Of a stretch of 24,148 nucleotides of DNA, positions 1-5,602 are shown in pieces. The stretch lies in the IMG/VR virus record IMGVR_UViG_3300047510_000196, positions 1-24,148 of that record, one strand, 5' to 3'. The notes under the pieces are model-generated. The model saw only the letters and a program-made list of their open reading frames with translations. It was not told where the DNA came from and did no database searches. Numbering within the stretch: the stretch's first letter is position 1; each line of letters opens with the position of its first letter. Source of the DNA: a virus. The position numbers and the translations under genes are program-made.

Positions 1-306
1 CTTAGCCGCTAAAACAGCACCATCGCCTATCGTCACCCCGGACATAATCGTGCAGCCTGAGCCGATCCAGACATCATTCCCGATGATTACATCACCCTTA
101 GTCGCTGGATGTCCGTCACCATGCCAAGGGAATATTTCCTCATTGATATGCCCGAAAGGGTAGGTTGTCACCCAGTCCGTCCGATGATTTCCACCTAGAA
201 ATATCTCGACGTTATCGCCAATTGAGCAGAAAGCCCCAATTAAAACGTCAGCCTTTTCGCCCCAATGCCGGACAGTAATGTTTTCCAGCCCGTAGCTGTA
301 TCTCAT
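1..306 (-). CDS. CatB/Vat-like hexapeptide-repeat O-acetyltransferase, 3' end cut by window edge
   Basis: The first 102 codons of a left-handed beta-helix acetyltransferase are visible; the rest lies off the left edge. The segment GGNHRTDWVTTYPF (about residues 38-51) matches the xenobiotic acyltransferase (CatB/Vat) subgroup, where this His is the catalytic base. The stretch GDVIIGNDVWIGSGCTIMSG (71-90) shows hexapeptide repeats ([LIV]-G-x-x-x-x). Members transfer acetyl from acetyl-CoA to a hydroxyl, often on a sugar; the substrate here is unknown. The ATG at 306 overlaps the stop of the DUF6321-like gene by 4 nt (ATGA), so it is the last visible gene of the leftward operon. I infer a role in modifying surface sugar or another small substrate, not drug resistance. 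Confidence 0.85.
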   Translation of the reverse strand, partial: MRYSYGLENITVRHWGEKADVLIGAFCSIGDNVEIFLGGNHRTDWVTTYPFGHINEEIFPWHGDGHPATKGDVIIGNDVWIGSGCTIMSGVTIGDGAVLAAK

Positions 307-587
307 TTTTTCTTGTTTCTTGCGGATATAGCGGCTGCTTTAGACTTTGCATCAGCCTTTGAACTAGCTCCCCATGCCTTCAGGCTTAGGAGCAATCTAG
401 TAGGCTCACCGTTAGGTTTACGTTCTGCTCCCGGCATATTACCCATCCGGGCTAGGAAAGACGCTCTACGACCAGAATCCCCAGATTTCAATGGAGGCTT
501 CAGATCAGCACCCTCAGTTCGCTTAAAGTACTCTCTGCCAGCTTTATTTAAGCCGCCTTTAGGATTTTGATGCTTTTTAGCAACCAT
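303..587 (-). CDS. DUF6321-like small basic phage protein, probably with a rebuilt N-terminus
   Basis: A 94-aa basic protein. NPKGGLNKAGREYFKR near the N-terminus, then RRASFLARMGNMPG and RLLLSLKAWGASSKADAKSK, fit the DUF6321 family of phage proteins, whose function is unknown. The start at 587 has a good Shine-Dalgarno sequence (GAGGG, 6 nt spacing), but that site lies inside the 3' end of the upstream endonuclease gene, with an 11-nt gene overlap. The usual start of this family (a short W-T-K-K-x-G-K-N-P-type segment, from memory) is missing and seems to survive as a 12-codon remnant at 1172-1207, on the other side of the endonuclease. I therefore read this gene as one split by insertion and restarted. 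Confidence 0.8.
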   Translation of the reverse strand: MVAKKHQNPKGGLNKAGREYFKRTEGADLKPPLKSGDSGRRASFLARMGNMPGAERKPNGEPTRLLLSLKAWGASSKADAKSKAAAISARNKKK

Positions 588-1173
588 TGTTTGCCCTCAA
601 TGTTTTTACCCCGGCTTTTAATGGAGCCGAAATAGCTAAATCCATTGGAACTCCAACACGAAGTCTACGCATTAAAGTTGCTGGCTTTAAGTTAGCTTTT
701 CTTGCAATTTCAGAAATCGTTGCTTGTTTTGGAGTTTTTAAAATTTTTACAGCATTTTCAGGGCTAACTTTTTTTACAACAATTAGTTTCCATAATGCTT
801 GATAAGGAACTTCACAATTCATAGCAAGACGAGATATATTCATAATCTCGCCATTAAATGTTATCAAAACATTATTTCTTTTGTTTTTGCCTTGTTCAGA
901 AGAAGTTGCCCATCTTACATTTTCTGGTGAATAGCCTTTATTAACGTCAATACGATCCAACGAAAGTTTCTTACTTTGCCTTAAACCAACATCATTTAAG
1001 AAGTTCCAAAACCCATCCTCCCCATGCCATTGGTCGCAGACTTTTATTCCTCTTGCCCCGTAATTTTTATAATCTTCACATTTTTCTACATAACATCGGC
1101 GAAACAAATTCCTCCAGACATTGTAAGTTATTACAATTTTATCAACATCGTCTTTTAAAAATTTGTTAGACAT
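577..1173 (-). CDS. Mobile HNH-like endonuclease with C-terminal helix-turn-helix repeats
   Basis: A 198-aa protein of a phage family I know from its pattern: YNVWRNLFRRCY (17-28), then YGARGIKVCDQW (38-49), LDRIDVNKGYSPENVRWAT (72-90) and a final Q-x-x-N-K-R-N-N. The Asp/Arg/Asn core resembles HNH-type homing endonucleases. The tail holds two similar putative DNA-binding segments, about 113-142 (ISRLAMNC...) and 153-182 (ISEIARKANL...), the second reading like a helix-turn-helix. The gene is visibly richer in A+T than its neighbours. It lies between a 12-codon remnant and the DUF6321-like gene and appears to have inserted into the latter. Its ribosome binding site is probably AAGG, 9 nt upstream, inherited from the target. 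Cleavage activity is inferred only. Confidence 0.75.
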   Translation of the reverse strand: MSNKFLKDDVDKIVITYNVWRNLFRRCYVEKCEDYKNYGARGIKVCDQWHGEDGFWNFLNDVGLRQSKKLSLDRIDVNKGYSPENVRWATSSEQGKNKRNNVLITFNGEIMNISRLAMNCEVPYQALWKLIVVKKVSPENAVKILKTPKQATISEIARKANLKPATLMRRLRVGVPMDLAISAPLKAGVKTLRANNGC

Positions 1174-1207
1174 TCTTGCCAGCCTTCTTAGTCCATGCTG
1201 CGCCCAT
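1166..1207 (-). pseudogene. Remnant 5' end of the split DUF6321 gene
   Basis: From an ATG at 1207 this frame reads MGAAWTKKAGKNV and then stops at 1166-1168. The first 12 codons, ending GKN, would join directly onto PKGGLNKAG of the DUF6321-like gene if the endonuclease insertion (about 1171 down to 564-567) were removed, giving GKNPKGGLN, which suits that family. It overlaps the end of the 52-aa gene and the start of the endonuclease. It may be only chance reading of an overlap, because just a dozen codons are involved. Confidence 0.5.
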
Positions 1208-1346
1208 TTTTGCCCCGCTTATGCTTACCCATAGGAATCTTGATCTCGATTTCTATCTCATTAACACCGTTCTTTTTCTTCTCTTTTTCTTCGTCGAGAT
1301 ACTCTTTTAGCAACTCTTTGTCAGATTTCTTTTTACCGTTCTTCAT
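1188..1346 (-). CDS. Small highly charged phage protein (52 aa)
   Basis: Encodes a 52-aa, Lys/Glu-rich protein: MKNGKKKSDKELLKEYLDEE, an EKEKKK run, a beta-like IEIEIKI stretch and a basic tail ending GKHKRGKNGRSMD. I do not recognise the family. It is supported by position: its ATG shares an ATGA overlap with the stop of the gene upstream, like several neighbours. The acidic-basic helix followed by an alternating hydrophobic strand suggests a small nucleic-acid- or protein-binding factor, but this is a guess. Confidence 0.65.
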   Translation of the reverse strand: MKNGKKKSDKELLKEYLDEEKEKKKNGVNEIEIEIKIPMGKHKRGKNGRSMD

Positions 1347-1495
1347 TTCTTCCTCGGCTTGGCTGTTTTAGCGGCTTCCTTAAAATCTGCCTTAGTCGGC
1401 GCACCCTTAGAACCTACCTTACGCATCTTCTCGCCAGAACCCTCGGCAATACGTTTACGCTTGGCATGGATATTTGCGTATAGTCCGGCTTTCAT
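1343..1495 (-). CDS. Small basic phage protein, GLYANIHAKRKRI family (50 aa)
   Basis: The 50-aa product starts MKAGLYANIHAKRKRIAEGS and continues GEKMRKVGSKGAPTKADFKE. I recognise this as a very common small phage protein with no assigned function; it is often found close to DUF6496 genes, as here. It is strongly basic. ATGA overlaps join it to the genes on both sides, so its translation is probably coupled to theirs. Confidence 0.8.
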   Translation of the reverse strand: MKAGLYANIHAKRKRIAEGSGEKMRKVGSKGAPTKADFKEAAKTAKPRKK

Positions 1496-1656
1496 TTCTT
1501 CCCTTTCGAGGCTTTACGCCCTTCACTCATAGCAATTGCAACCGCCTGTTGCCTAGACTTAACAACCTTGCCACCTTTGCCTGAGTGCAGAGTACCTTCC
1601 TTGAACTCACCCATGACAGACTTAATTTTCTTGTCCATCTTCGACATCTTCTTCAT
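1492..1656 (-). CDS. DUF6496-like small basic phage protein (54 aa)
   Basis: The 54-aa product has the DUF6496 signature: VMGEFKEGTLHSGKGGKVV (about 14-32) followed by SRQQAVAIAMSEGRKA (34-49), the second part being a predicted amphipathic helix. The family is widespread in phages and some bacteria and has no known function. The start at 1656 overlaps the upstream HNH-like gene's stop by 4 nt (ATGA), and its own stop overlaps the next start the same way. Confidence 0.85.
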   Translation of the reverse strand: MKKMSKMDKKIKSVMGEFKEGTLHSGKGGKVVKSRQQAVAIAMSEGRKASKGKK

Positions 1657-1940
1657 ACGACCTCCAAATAGCCACGTTCAAAGAACAAGCCAATGGTCTT
1701 TCTATGAGCTTCTTCCCACATTTCTAACCGCTGCTGCTTGGAAAGATTCTTGCCTTGGTCAAGCTCAAAATGGCATAAAAAACAAAGGCTAGCAATCCTA
1801 AAATCACTAGCCTTTATACCCTTTCCTTTCCCATCTCGCAACTGATTCGAGTGGGCTGCGACTACTGTTCCGTCCTCCCTACCGCAATGCTGACAAGGTA
1901 GGTCTCTAGCCTTTTCAAGTAGCTTCTTGTTTCTGTACAT
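1653..1940 (-). CDS. Phage HNH-type nuclease domain protein (DUF1364/NinG-like)
   Basis: A 95-aa protein with a zinc-binding HNH-like layout: CQHC at about residues 16-19, VVAAHSNQL (26-34), and CFLCHFELDQG (53-63). Pfam DUF1364-type phage nucleases show the same order: Cys pair, an A-H-x-N/R motif, and C-x-x-C-H-x-x-x-D. In lambdoid phages such proteins sit with recombination genes and are thought to be structure-selective nucleases. The proposed start has only a weak Shine-Dalgarno (AAGAAC) and overlaps the previous gene by 26 nt. Unlike the other endonucleases in this window, it looks like a resident phage gene: its composition matches its neighbours and it has ATGA coupling. Confidence 0.7.
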   Translation of the reverse strand: MYRNKKLLEKARDLPCQHCGREDGTVVAAHSNQLRDGKGKGIKASDFRIASLCFLCHFELDQGKNLSKQQRLEMWEEAHRKTIGLFFERGYLEVV

Positions 1941-2121
1941 TAAAGTTCTTAGCCGGATAATTTACGAAACTCTCGCCCTCGTTGCACTCCTCACAGCAGG
2001 TAACGATCTCGCCAGACATATCCCTAGCCCTCGGAACCTCATCCCAATCTACTACCCAACCGCAATACTCACATTGTGCCAAATTGCTATCATCTGGTAC
2101 GTTATCCTGTAAATCATTCAT
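1915..2121 (-). CDS. Small acidic zinc-ribbon-like protein (68 aa)
   Basis: Reads MNDLQDNVPDDSNLAQCEYC and contains two Cys pairs, CEYC (about 17-20) and CCEEC (about 42-46), consistent with one zinc ribbon. It is acidic. The start is set at the ATG at 2121, preceded by AAAGGGGAAACT, a strong Shine-Dalgarno; a GTG 15 nt further up would place that Shine-Dalgarno inside the gene. It overlaps the previous gene's stop by 8 nt. Function unknown. Confidence 0.75.
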   Translation of the reverse strand: MNDLQDNVPDDSNLAQCEYCGWVVDWDEVPRARDMSGEIVTCCEECNEGESFVNYPAKNFNVQKQEAT

Positions 2122-2374
2122 AGTTTCCCCTTTCACGGATTAGTAAAGCGCATTTCAACAGCGCAACGTCATTTGGATCAAACTCTACCCGCGCAGGATT
2201 GCTTTCAACAATTACACTTCGCTGACTCTCACATAATTTCGCACACGCCTCACGCTCTGCTGCTGCGACAAATTCAGCAAACCTCTCAAGCAACGCAAAA
2301 GGCAAAGGCTCCTGATCCCAAGGAACCGATATACCAGCCTCCCGCGCCATGCGGATAATGTCATCTCTGGTCAT
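2114..2374 (-). CDS. Conserved phage hypothetical protein (86 aa)
   Basis: Begins MTRDDIIRMAREAGISVPWD and has a helical centre, LERFAEFVAAAEREACAKLC (29-48). I recognise this as a very common phage hypothetical family in proteobacterial phages (M-x-R-x-D-I-x-x-M-A-R-E-A-G at the start, A-E-R-E-A-C-A-K in the middle), without an assigned function. AGGGTG lies 8 nt before the ATG, and the start shares an ATGA overlap with the gene upstream. Confidence 0.8.
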   Translation of the reverse strand: MTRDDIIRMAREAGISVPWDQEPLPFALLERFAEFVAAAEREACAKLCESQRSVIVESNPARVEFDPNDVALLKCALLIRERGNYE

Positions 2375-2697
2375 TGCGTCACCCTATCCATAGTCCGATT
2401 ACTGGCTTCCTGACTGCGCCATACGTCGATCCGAGCCTGTGCTGCTATCAACTTCCACCTAAGTTCTTCAGCAGCCTCTACAGCCGCCTGAAGCCCTTTT
2501 AGTAAGGCTTGGTACTCTGGATGAGCATAAGCCTGATTTTCCCTGTCAGCGACCGTATTTCCTATTGCCTGACTGAACAGGATTGCTTTCTTGCTCTTAC
2601 GAAACTCCTCGAGGTACGTTACCTCAGCCTTAGCCTTAGCGTAAGCCGTAGAGTTCCGGTAGATAAAGTCGATTGAAGCGTGAGGATCAACCTGCAT
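2371..2697 (-). CDS. Conserved phage helical protein (108 aa), function unknown
   Basis: The start is set at the ATG at 2697 (MQVDPHASIDFIYRNSTAYA), which has GAGG at the right spacing; an ATG 36 nt upstream lacks one. The rest is mostly helical and charged, with the phage-typical pattern AKAKAEVTYLEEFRKSKKAI (about 20-39), then AHPEYQALLKGLQAAVEAAE and RIDVWRSQEASNR. I have seen this family next to recombination and replication genes, but no activity is assigned to it. The last codons share ATGA with the next gene. Confidence 0.8.
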   Translation of the reverse strand: MQVDPHASIDFIYRNSTAYAKAKAEVTYLEEFRKSKKAILFSQAIGNTVADRENQAYAHPEYQALLKGLQAAVEAAEELRWKLIAAQARIDVWRSQEASNRTMDRVTQ

Positions 2698-2866
2698 ACT
2701 GAGCCTCAGTAATGGAAACTCGGATTGCCTCAATCAGCTTCTCAGCGTTCTCAGGCGAGATAGACAAGTTTGCGCTACCGTTGGACAACATCACGTTAAT
2801 CCAGACGTTCTTGCCAATCGTATCGACGAAAATTGCTGTGTGTTGGGTTATTCCTTCAACTTTCAT
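2687..2866 (-). CDS. Small hypothetical phage protein (59 aa)
   Basis: Encodes MKVEGITQHTAIFVDTIGKN, then a strand-rich segment (VWINVMLSNGSANLSIS) and a helix PENAEKLIEAIRVSI. The layout of three beta strands and a helix suggests a small folded domain, but I do not recognise the family. It overlaps the next gene by 11 nt. Upstream AAGGGTGCAAT gives a reasonable ribosome binding site. Confidence 0.7.
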   Translation of the reverse strand: MKVEGITQHTAIFVDTIGKNVWINVMLSNGSANLSISPENAEKLIEAIRVSITEAQYAG

Positions 2867-2875
2867 ATTGCACCC

Positions 2876-3043
2876 TTAAATGTAGTTCCAAGGTTTAGCG
2901 TTCTGGCTTACTGCAAATTTCTTAGCCTCGCGCTTTTCCTTAAATTCAATTTTGGTAATTATGTTATCAAGCAATGGCTGGACACCATTTACTAGCGTCA
3001 ATTGCCAGCCGTTTTTAACTTTTGTCAGGTGCGCTGTAATCAT
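2876..3043 (-). CDS. Small basic hypothetical phage protein (55 aa)
   Basis: Encodes a 55-aa basic protein starting MITAHLTKVKNGWQLTLVNG and ending KKFAVSQNAKPWNYI. The first half looks beta-hairpin-like and the second half a charged helix. The ATG is preceded by AGGGGAACAAG, the Shine-Dalgarno style typical of this operon, and just upstream of that sits a GC-rich hairpin (3060-3077). Family not recognised. Confidence 0.7.
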   Translation of the reverse strand: MITAHLTKVKNGWQLTLVNGVQPLLDNIITKIEFKEKREAKKFAVSQNAKPWNYI

Positions 3044-3059
3044 CTTGTTCCCCTATAAC

Positions 3060-3077
3060 GCCGGGGTTCCCCCCGGC
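3060..3077 (-). other. GC-rich hairpin between two early genes
   Basis: A perfect 7-bp stem, GCCGGGG/CCCCGGC, closes a 4-nt loop (GGAA in the leftward transcript). It lies between the 81-aa gene and the 55-aa gene, 17 nt before the latter's start and directly ahead of its Shine-Dalgarno. No run of T follows on either strand, so it is not a standard terminator. It could protect RNA ends, mark a processing site or tune translation. Confidence 0.6.
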
Positions 3078-3084
3078 TGGTTGA

Positions 3085-3330
3085 TTAAATTTCGATTCCG
3101 TTTTCTGCTGCGAGTTGCTTTCCTTCTGCTGTAAATTGAATCCAAGTGCTACCTTGATCTGTCCAAGTTTCAATCAATCCTGCTTTTTTCAGTTGGGTCA
3201 GATTGCCGCGATCTTCTTTGCTGCCGCCAACATTGCAACCTACGCATGGTGTACCGCCCCAGTTACAAGCATCGTCTGCGTAAGCCAGAAAAAGTGCCTT
3301 TGATTGCTCAGTAATTTGGATTGTTTGCAT
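3085..3330 (-). CDS. Conserved small phage protein, winged-helix-like (81 aa)
   Basis: The sequence begins MQTIQITEQSKALFLAYADD and has the conserved block NWGGTPCVGCNVGGSKEDRG (23-42) followed by NLTQLKKAGLIETWTDQGST. The last part (L-x-x-L-K-K-A-G-L-I-x-T, then an aromatic beta-hairpin and FTAEGKQLA) resembles the end of a winged helix, so DNA binding is possible but unproven. It is the first gene after the control region 3331-3439 and has a strong AAAGGGGAAACAA ribosome binding site. Two Cys (C29, C32) form a C-x-x-C pair. Confidence 0.75.
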   Translation of the reverse strand: MQTIQITEQSKALFLAYADDACNWGGTPCVGCNVGGSKEDRGNLTQLKKAGLIETWTDQGSTWIQFTAEGKQLAAENGIEI

Positions 3331-3439
3331 TTGTTTCCCCTTTGTTAATACCGTGTTGGTATGGCTAAATCTTATCTATTACATTGCTTTGGGTAAACAC
3401 ATTTATTTCTATCTGTAAGCACATTTCTATAGATAAACA
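3331..3439 (-). promoter_or_regulatory. Leftward promoter region inside the early operon
   Basis: This 109-bp gap is one of few real gaps in a tightly packed operon. On the minus strand a candidate sigma70-type promoter has a -35 TTTACC (3392-3397), a 17-bp spacer and a -10 TAAGAT (3369-3374), each 4/6 to consensus. Three imperfect 16-bp direct repeats (3384-3439) overlap and lie just upstream of it, as operators would. It would drive the 81-aa gene and everything to its left. Confidence 0.5.
3384..3439. repeat. Three 16-bp direct repeats, candidate operators
   Basis: Copies at 3384-3399 (TTGCTTTGGGTAAACA), 3406-3421 (TTTCTATCTGTAAGCA) and 3424-3439 (TTTCTATAGATAAACA) fit TTTCTATnnnTAARCA, with about 11-12 of 16 positions shared between pairs. 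Centre spacing is 22 and 18 bp. The TTTCTAT half also occurs as an inverted pair in the divergent region at 7303-7322. A shared repressor or activator is plausible; the small HTH protein at 9725-9916 is one candidate. Confidence 0.55.
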
Positions 3440-3718
3440 CTATTCCCTGCAAACCTCTTTCACCGCCTTTATTGCGTCAATTACATTACTGACAACAGTT
3501 ACCTGCCCTTTCCATGAGTGATGCCATAAGACCTGATCCGGGGTTAGCTTGGCTTTCTCATCCCGTTTTATCTCCAGCAGGACGTTTTTACCCTTGTAGC
3601 CTACGAGAATATCCGGGCATCCTTTGCCTACGCTATGCAAATGCTCGACTTCCATCCCCAAGCGTCTTAACTCTTTGACGATCTCGACCTGATTGGAATC
3701 AACCCGTTTATAAACCAC
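3440..3718 (-). CDS. VRR-NUC-type PD-(D/E)XK nuclease (92 aa)
   Basis: The motifs are GCPDILVG (about residues 33-40) and VLLEIKRD (46-53), the PD...E-x-K active site of the VRR-NUC family, plus an N-terminal YKRVDSNQVEIVKELRRLGM that fits the family's first helix. Phage members are Holliday-junction- or flap-type nucleases used in replication and recombination. The start is set at the GTG at 3718: it has a near-perfect AAAGGGG 6 nt away and gives the family's usual N-terminus. An upstream GTG at 3796 would add 26 residues that only shadow the previous gene. It overlaps that gene by 11 nt and is the last gene before the control region. Confidence 0.85.
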   Translation of the reverse strand: MVYKRVDSNQVEIVKELRRLGMEVEHLHSVGKGCPDILVGYKGKNVLLEIKRDEKAKLTPDQVLWHHSWKGQVTVVSNVIDAIKAVKEVCRE

Positions 3719-3914
3719 GCCAATCCCCTTTCTCGCCTCGGTTCCCACGTTCCCACTGAGTTCGGCAATCTTTCTCCAGCTTCTCCCGCCTATCACCCTT
3801 GACCCTAGCCAGATAGTCCATCGCCTTGCCCCTGTCCTCTACTCTCCATGCTAAGACTTGGCGCACCTCGCACCTATGCCTATGCTCTAAAACTTCCTCG
3901 GTTATCAAAGTCAA
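3708..3914 (-). CDS. Conserved small phage protein with a TTG start (68 aa)
   Basis: Contains CEVRQVLAWRVEDRGKAMDYLARVKG (from residue 15) and ends WERGNRGEKGDWRGL. This is a common small phage family; I believe it is catalogued as DUF7696 but am not certain. The start is TTG at 3914, supported by AGGGG six bases upstream, the same Shine-Dalgarno style as its neighbours. It overlaps the helicase gene by 35 nt and the nuclease gene by 11 nt. The mostly helical, charged sequence gives no clue to function. Confidence 0.75.
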   Translation of the reverse strand: MTLITEEVLEHRHRCEVRQVLAWRVEDRGKAMDYLARVKGDRREKLEKDCRTQWERGNRGEKGDWRGL

Positions 3915-4878
3915 TTCTCGCCCCTATTCTTTCCACAAACTGCTGGCTTAGACTGTCGTACCAAAGTCCGTACCACTCTTGACCGTCACCATTCCGCTGT
4001 TTCTCGCACATTAGATAGGTATCCGGCTGAGTCTCGTCTATCTGCTCACCCCTATTTTTAGCGTTTTCCTTCTTCTTGTTTCTCCACACCAAAAAGACGT
4101 TATCCACCTGATCCGAGATACTTCCAGACCCTTTCAGGTCGTTCTTGTTCGGCTGTGTCTCGTCCGTCTGCTGCTTGCGGATATGGTGGACTAAATGAAC
4201 ATGGACGTTATGATCTCTCGCCAATGCTGTTAACTCGTCGATAAAAGACTTCTGACCGTTGAAGTCATCCTCGTTCTTCACGCACTTCATTAGGCTGTCG
4301 ATGATGATGTGCTTAACGCCTAGCTCTGTGGCGCAATACCGAGTCATGGCTATCACCTTCTCTGGCGACGTAGTTCCCTGCTGGTCGTAAAGGTACATAT
4401 TACTACCTAGAAACTTGTCCATCCGGTCAACCATCTTCGTGATAAATCCTGCCCTGTCATGGGTTAGCGGATCATCCAGCGATTCACCGGAGAACTGTCG
4501 GAGCATCCGCTGTAGAGTCCTCTCTGGCTTCATCTCGAATGACGCTATGCAGACCGACTGATTCTGCTTGACCAAGTGCAGCGCGATTTGACCAGTTATA
4601 AGCGACTTACCGCCCCCATTAGAACCAGCGTAAACAGTAACCTCACCCTCACGATAGGCAAAGGAATCATGCGTCTTAGTCCATGGCATAACAACTTTTC
4701 GCTCTACCGTTTCCGACAGGTAAGACTCTTTGACCGACTCCAGCCAATCCCTAGCCTTCCTTACCCGGATCGTCACATCGTTAGCGTGAAGGTACTTTTC
4801 AACGTCAATAGTCTCGGATTTCAGGATTCTGGCTTTCCTAGCCTCGTCTAGCTCTATCGCCCTCGCTTCAATGCTCAT
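3880..4878 (-). CDS. DnaB-like replicative helicase (RecA-type ATPase domain)
   Basis: The 332-aa protein has a RecA-fold DnaB C-terminal domain: Walker A GSNGGGKS (85-92), ASFEMKPERTLQRML (112-126, the DnaB motif with the catalytic Glu), Walker B HIIIDSL (190-196), a VHLVHHIRK segment, and GSGSISDQVDNVFLVWRN near 250-270. The usual DnaB N-terminal domain is replaced by a short 60-70-residue charged region. It probably unwinds the phage fork, with the CHC2 and DUF1376 genes upstream acting in priming and loading. The start is the ATG at 4878: AAGGGG lies 7 nt upstream, and an adjacent ATG at 4881 is too close. It overlaps the DUF3310 gene by 11 nt. Confidence 0.9.
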   Translation of the reverse strand: MSIEARAIELDEARKARILKSETIDVEKYLHANDVTIRVRKARDWLESVKESYLSETVERKVVMPWTKTHDSFAYREGEVTVYAGSNGGGKSLITGQIALHLVKQNQSVCIASFEMKPERTLQRMLRQFSGESLDDPLTHDRAGFITKMVDRMDKFLGSNMYLYDQQGTTSPEKVIAMTRYCATELGVKHIIIDSLMKCVKNEDDFNGQKSFIDELTALARDHNVHVHLVHHIRKQQTDETQPNKNDLKGSGSISDQVDNVFLVWRNKKKENAKNRGEQIDETQPDTYLMCEKQRNGDGQEWYGLWYDSLSQQFVERIGARIDFDNRGSFRA

Positions 4879-5083
4879 CATTCTTCCCCTTGGTTTCAAT
4901 GGCTCGGTTTAAATACCATATAGCTTTCTGCAAGTCTTGCGTATATGTACCCTTGTGTTCTGCCCTGCTTATGTATTTCACAGCGTTGCCAAGATGAAAA
5001 TCAAGCCGCTTTGCTTCGATGTAGTCAATAGCCTCAATGCCGCCTGTGTTGTAATGCGGAGGATTGTTCACCATGTCAGACAT
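4868..5083 (-). CDS. DUF3310 family protein (71 aa)
   Basis: Has the DUF3310 signature from the start: VNNPPHYNTGGIEAIDYIEA (5-24), then LGNAVKYISRAEHKGTYTQDLQKAIWYLNRAIE. This family is frequent in phages, sometimes labelled nucleotide kinase-like, but no activity is established. It sits directly before the helicase. Start at 5083 with GGAAAAGAATT upstream, overlapping the previous gene by 8 nt. Confidence 0.9.
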   Translation of the reverse strand: MSDMVNNPPHYNTGGIEAIDYIEAKRLDFHLGNAVKYISRAEHKGTYTQDLQKAIWYLNRAIETKGKNDEH

Positions 5084-5351
5084 AATTCTTTTCCTTAATC
5101 TTTGCCAAGAGCATCGTAGAGAAGTCGCTAGGCTTTTTCGTTAGGTTCCAGATAGCCTTGATCTCTGCGGTAGATAAGTCTTTCCATCCAGAATCAACCG
5201 GCTCCTCTGGCTCAGGTTCTTTCGGAAACTCAATCAGCGGATCTCCGGCTAGTCGATCAGCAAGGGATTTCGTTAGGGCATGGTTTGTGTACATCAGCTT
5301 TAGAATCTTTAGTAGCTCCTCAGCCTCATCTCTCGTTAGCTCGATAGTCAA
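5076..5351 (-). CDS. Small phage protein with a TTG start, paralogue of the gene upstream (91 aa)
   Basis: Starts MTIELTRDEAEELLKILKLM, has a Pro/Glu-rich linker PKEPEPEEPVDSG (43-55), and ends in WKDLSTAEIKAIWNLTKKPS...AKIKEKNYV. The TTG start at 5351 is supported by AAGGAG 9 nt upstream and by a TTGA overlap with the previous stop. Both its ends resemble those of that gene (MTIELAREE... and WQGLTDEEIS...AKLKEKN), while the middles differ, so the two look like diverged copies with swapped centres. Function unknown. Confidence 0.75.
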   Translation of the reverse strand: MTIELTRDEAEELLKILKLMYTNHALTKSLADRLAGDPLIEFPKEPEPEEPVDSGWKDLSTAEIKAIWNLTKKPSDFSTMLLAKIKEKNYV

Positions 5352-5602
5352 GTGTTCTTCTCCTTCAGCTTGGCTTCGATGGCGCGTACAAAACTGCCAG
5401 TATTGTGAGTATTCCGAATTACCTCCGATATTTCCTCATCCGTCAGCCCCTGCCATTCGCGCTGTGGTGGGGCGGTGTAGAGTGGGGTGACAGATGGGTC
5501 ATCAAGTACCTCTCCGTATTCAATTTGCTCACACTCTCCATCGGCATTAACATACATCCACGCCACCGGATGCACTTCCTCTCGCGCTAGTTCAATCGTC
5601 AT
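5348..5602 (-). CDS. Conserved phage protein, YTAPPQREWQGLTDEEI type (84 aa)
   Basis: Reads MTIELAREEVHPVAWMYVNA and later TPLYTAPPQREWQGLTDEEI (48-67), a phrase shared by many phage hypothetical proteins. The segment PVAWMY...PLYTAPP is typical of small proteins whose role is unknown; the last part is a helix ending AIEAKLKEKNT. The ATG at 5602 has GAGGAG 5 nt upstream, so a longer reading frame extending upstream is not used. See its paralogue downstream. Confidence 0.8.
   Translation of the reverse strand: MTIELAREEVHPVAWMYVNADGECEQIEYGEVLDDPSVTPLYTAPPQREWQGLTDEEISEVIRNTHNTGSFVRAIEAKLKEKNT

Noticed and set aside
265-802. Plus-strand open frames opposite the first two or three leftward genes
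   Set aside because: They are antisense to well-supported minus-strand genes, have no ribosome binding site and give no family-like protein.
3060-3077. Rho-independent terminator
   Set aside because: Strong stem but no T-run on either strand, and the next gene's ribosome binding site follows immediately.
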